A stretch of DNA of 64,000 nucleotides, taken from positions 148,866 to 212,865 of the forward strand of contig JAQGDQ010000400.1 in assembly GCA_030141605.1 (NCBI GenBank). The letters run 5' to 3'. Under the pieces are notes generated by a model that had not been told where the DNA came from, did not search any database, and saw only the letters and a list, made by a program, of their open reading frames with translations. This DNA comes from Tubiluchus corallicola (taxonomy: Eukaryota; Priapulida; Priapulimorpha; Priapulimorphida; Tubiluchidae). How positions within the stretch are numbered: the stretch's first letter is position 1; the number at the start of each line of letters is the position of its first letter. Positions 60,881-64,000 of this stretch are shown piece by piece. The position numbers were made by a program, and so were the translations under genes.

Positions 60881-61245
60881 CAGTGGTTCCCAAACTTTCT
60901 GGGACCGTTACCCAAATCGGGAAACCCGGTCGTCTCCATTACCCCCCACCTAGTACTACTTCTCCAACTCAAAAAGTAAACACACGTATATGCCACAAGC
61001 AAGCAAAATTATTTATGTTTGCTCGTGACATAAATAAATTTCCAGGTGGTGTTGTTGTATTGTTGCCAAAACAAGAATTACAATTATGACACAGTGTTGC
61101 CTGCAGTCTCTTCAAAAAGAAAACTACGTAAAATGCATTCCGAGCGAAGTTTTAAAAATTTTCAGAGGGGTGCCCGTTACCCCCCCCCCCAAAAAAAACC
61201 ATATTACCCCCAGGGGGTAATTTACCCCTAGTTTGGGAACCATTG
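60881..61245. mobile_element. hAT MITE with intact 8-bp target duplication (Charlie-type ends)
   Basis: The ends are CAGTGGTTCCCAAACTT and GTTTGGGAACCATTG, the classic termini of Charlie-like hAT elements. The target duplication ACTTAAAT is exact at 60873-60880 and 61246-61253. The interior contains C-rich runs (TTACCCCCCC..., CCCCCAGGGGG) and no transposase. Its family differs from the CAGGGATGAGAAT elements. Confidence 0.93.
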
Positions 61246-61686
61246 ACTTAAATGAATGTGATAAAAAGGCAGTTATATCTTGGTGGTAATCTGTGAGTGC
61301 TGGATAAACATTGTGCTGTGATTGTATAATTTAATCTCGTTTGTGATTACTTTAATTATTTAGGTTTTGTGTTTTTACTAGTTTATTGTAATTGTATCAT
61401 AAAATATTATTTCATAAGAGAACATAACTTCTTATTAGATTTAAGTAGGCTCTTTAAGTAAATTGTAAAACTCATGTTTTTGCAGCATTGCATAATTGTA
61501 TTTGTTATATTTTGAAATTGTTCTTGTACTTTAATTTTCTTGTAATTTTAATTTTTTGCCATGATACACTATTGCATTTGTTCAATAAAATGAAATAGAA
61601 TTGAATTGATTTGAAATTGAATGTCAGCCTATGTGTTTCGTTTCATTTCCGTTTCTGATTTTCTATTAGTCACTCGTGTTCATTTT

Positions 61687-61722
61687 CATTTTCTTGTGAA
61701 ACTATCATTTCACAAGAAAATG
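61687..61722. repeat. Perfect 15-bp hairpin
   Basis: CATTTTCTTGTGAAA (61687-61701) pairs with TTTCACAAGAAAATG (61708-61722) across the loop CTATCA. It lies about 500 bp upstream of the STK40 start codon. Confidence 0.9.
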
Positions 61723-62217
61723 TAATTATTTGTTTGAAAGTTTTTTGGACTATTGCGCAATAAATTTCTGCAATCTTGCAATAATGTTGTGACACAGGAT
61801 ATCACACATTCTCAGTAAACAGCTATATATTTATATAATAGTAATTTATTAACGTTTACAATGCGGTAACGTTTGCATTGGGAATCATAATGACTAATTT
61901 TTCAGCGTTTTTACTCGATTTGGAAGTTGAAATTGAAGATATCCTTAGCCGTCTAGCCATTTCTCAAGTTATCAAAGTTTAAGTATTAATAATTTCTGTT
62001 ACACGCTGGGTTTTCAAAGTATGTATGCAATACCGAGCTTTCAGTATTTCCAGTTCAACACTGCAAACGTGTCACAGGCTCTGCGTCAGATTCAGGCGTG
62101 ATTGGCATAAGCGTACCATTATAATTCTACGCTGGGAATAGTGTAAGGCCTATGTTTCACTTTAACATCGGCATCTGAGTCGATCTGATATTGTACGGTG
62201 CAGTTAAAGTGTAAGCC

Positions 62218-62338
62218 ATGAAGCGATCGGGTTCTGCTTGTTTCCACGAAGAGTCTGCAAGCCAACGTAAAAGAGTTGCTTTAGAAACATCACAACTGAG
62301 GAGAGGACATATAAAAAGGGCTGGCCCTTTTTTATTAG
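62218..62338 (+). CDS. STK40: STK40 coding exon 1 (partial gene)
   Basis: Encodes residues 1-40 plus one base: MKRSGSACFHEESASQRKRV, then ALETSQLRRGHIKRAGPFLL. The start is supported by an in-frame TAA six bases upstream (62212-62214). The KRAGPF(L/I)LG sequence is the signature at the start of the kinase-like domain of STK40. STK40 is a Tribbles-related pseudokinase that acts as a substrate adaptor for the COP1 ubiquitin ligase in vertebrates. The donor is TTAG|GTAGGT at 62339. An acceptor-like TGCAG at 62203-62204 may mark the exon's 5' end. The catalytic-like lobes and COP1-binding tail lie beyond the window. Confidence 0.92.
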
Positions 62339-63719
62339 GTAGGTACTTATTGCTGTCTCTCCAAACCATTTTACCTGTATAATTTTATTTTGACACTGTT
62401 TTTCTCAATTTTTCATATAGCTAGTTTGCAACTGTTTCATGTAATTTTAATAAATATGTGATGATTCGTGTTATTTTTATTCAGTCTATATGAGAAGTGG
62501 GAATTTCGAATAATTTGTTATTCGAAATTTCGAGAAAAACTGAATAATTGACTGCAGTGTCCTGGCTAGTGCATATACCTGTATTTAAGGGCATTTTATG
62601 AGGCCTAATACGAGATCGAAATTCTGATACACAGACTTCCTCATACATGAAAAATGTATCTATACTAAGTCTATTATTACGTGCTGTAGGCACTTTTATG
62701 TACTTAGTATTTTTATCTGTACCTGTTGTAGTTAAAGTAGGTATAGACAGTAGCTATTTACAGTTCAGTGACCAACAAATTTATCTGCCTAAACCAGTTT
62801 CTGTTGTCCGGGATTTATCTAAAATATATGAGAAATTATTGCACAATCAACTTCTTATTTAGTTGAAAAGCAATAATTTACCAAAACAATTCTGACACAG
62901 AAAAAACATCGCTGATGCGATATCATTTGTTACAGAAAACTAGGCAAATAATCACTGGCCAGTAGTAGCTTAAATTATGGTCAACATTAGATAAAATCAT
63001 GGTGCATCATCTCAAGTGAATGATACATTAACGATCTCTAAATTAAGCATACACTGTGAAAGAGAACATTCACTAATACAATGAGAACAAAAGCAATAGC
63101 AATAATTAATGTCATAAATTAAGCTCATTTTACTTAGTGTTAATACTGTAAAGCTGTAATATGTATGTTTTCACATTAGATAATACCACGAATGCATGCA
63201 ATATGTTGCTGCATGGGGTGATGTTTCAGGAAACATGTAGCCTACCATAGTTATCATACAATACAATCACGGATAAGATTCAATTATTTAATACAAAAAG
63301 ATTTATTTAAAACTATGAATTGTTTGTCACACATAAAATCGAATTTTACCACTGGAACAAAAATGGCGCACACACACTAAACAAAAAACACAATATGCAA
63401 AATCTTCGTGACATAGTTTTACAGTTATCATACAATAAAAGTGTAAAATGTTGTTGAAGATTAACCACAATTGTTGAATTATTAGAAAGATTTACAAGTG
63501 CTTTATACATTGTAAGTATTTTTTGGAAATTGGAGGCCATGCAGTGTTATACATGCCTTGCATGGAAGGATTGCACACCATTGTTTTTCTTATTTTGTTA
63601 CCGAGTACAAGCGTTATGGTACGACCTTTTATACTGTGTGTAAGCAACTCTTGTGAAAAGAATAAGTAATAAAAAGACAAGTACATAAAGTACAAATCTG
63701 CAAATTTGAACTGTTTCAG
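62339..63719 (+). other. STK40 intron 1
   Basis: 1.4 kb, AT-rich, with acceptor ctgtttcag at 63711-63719. I see no repeat or regulatory feature to report. Confidence 0.8.
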
Positions 63720-63805
63720 GTCCTAGACTTGGTAGTTCACCTGTTCGGAGTATAGTGCAATGTTTAGCTAGAAAAGAAAACACAGATGATTTTCGTACTA
63801 TCAAG
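63720..63805 (+). CDS. STK40: STK40 coding exon 2 (partial gene)
   Basis: Encodes residues 41-69, GPRLGSSPVRSIVQCLARKE then NTDDFRTIK. The first glycine codon is split (G|GT). The human counterpart reads GPRLGNSPVPSIVQCLARKDGTDDFYQLK, so identity is very high. This is the position of the kinase glycine-rich loop and the beta-3 lysine (Lys69 here). As in other STK40 proteins the G-x-G-x-x-G loop is not intact, in line with its lack of ATP binding. The donor AAG|GTATGC at 63806 leaves phase 0. The gene continues to the right. Confidence 0.95.
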
Positions 63806-64000
63806 GTATGCTAGCGTTTGTTAATGTGGTGTTGTGTAATTTGTGAATCTAGTTATTTTTAGGATTTATCTGCATGGTCAGCAATAATCATAAAGTTGAT
63901 TTCTTGCAGTAGCCTATTCAGTCATTAATGTTCTAATCAACCCTCCCCCTCAAGAATGTCTAGTAAGCCCTTTTCAAAGACTAAATTTTTGTCGCCTATG
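63806..64000 (+). other. Start of STK40 intron 2
   Basis: Sequence from the donor to the window edge, with no feature seen. Confidence 0.7.

Larger units (their letters stand above)
57154..62217. other. Intergenic region between divergent p33MONOX-like gene and STK40
   Basis: It holds the 5' ends of two divergent genes. Contents seen: a 27-bp direct duplication at 59494-59547, a CTCF-like motif at 59627-59640, a hAT MITE at 60881-61245 and a 15-bp perfect hairpin at 61687-61722. The 5' UTR exons and promoters could not be placed. No coding exon is supported. Confidence 0.5.

Noticed and set aside
60718-61089. 123-codon plus-strand open frame
   Set aside because: It runs across the left border of the hAT MITE and has no motif; a chance frame.

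Overview
This window is AT-rich animal nuclear DNA: a few short exons with GT-AG splice sites are spread through long introns full of small transposable elements and tandem repeats. There is no sign of bacterial organisation. Three genes can be named from the spliced protein. MEF2, a MADS-box transcription factor, is on the plus strand with eight coding exons from 14779 to 47969 (430 residues). An apparent p33MONOX/KIAA1191-family gene is on the minus strand with two coding exons from 57153 to 55216 (280 residues). The first two coding exons of STK40, a pseudokinase, are at 62218-63805 on the plus strand and the gene continues beyond the window. A fourth plus-strand gene, not recognised, ends at the left edge with its last two coding exons at 858-962 and 2293-2356.

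Layout. 1-2.7 kb: 3' end of the unidentified gene, with a pogo/Tigger-like MITE in its last intron. 2.7-11 kb: intergenic, with a tRNA-derived SINE, a 64-bp satellite joined to a truncated LINE, a fold-back element and a piggyBac-like MITE. 11-14.7 kb: probable MEF2 promoter and 5' untranslated region. 14.8-48 kb: MEF2. 48-52.8 kb: probable long MEF2 3' UTR holding a 13-bp minisatellite. About 52.8-52.9 kb: convergent 3' ends of MEF2 and the p33MONOX-like gene. 53-57.2 kb: the p33MONOX-like gene, with a hAT MITE in its 3' UTR. 57.2-62.2 kb: intergenic region between two divergent genes. 62.2-64 kb: start of STK40.

The MEF2 protein keeps the MADS box and MEF2 domain (residues 1-86), an exon resembling the vertebrate alpha2 type, the TPVVSLATP transactivation motif, a phosphorylation-dependent SUMO motif (IKSEPMSP) and a basic C-terminus. 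This points to a conserved transcriptional activator. Organism: an invertebrate metazoan is likely, given a single alpha2-like exon and the repeat content, but the sequence alone does not give the phylum.

The most unusual structure is the 67-bp satellite at 20534-21785. Its first unit is the last 12 coding bases and the 5' splice site of the MEF2 MADS/MEF2-domain exon, so about 18 copies of an exon-end/splice-donor motif follow the true one. Other items worth attention are a heat-shock-element cluster in an LTR-like block just upstream of a MEF2 exon, a candidate conserved enhancer at 33.5-33.8 kb with a MEF2 consensus site, and several MITEs with intact target-site duplications.
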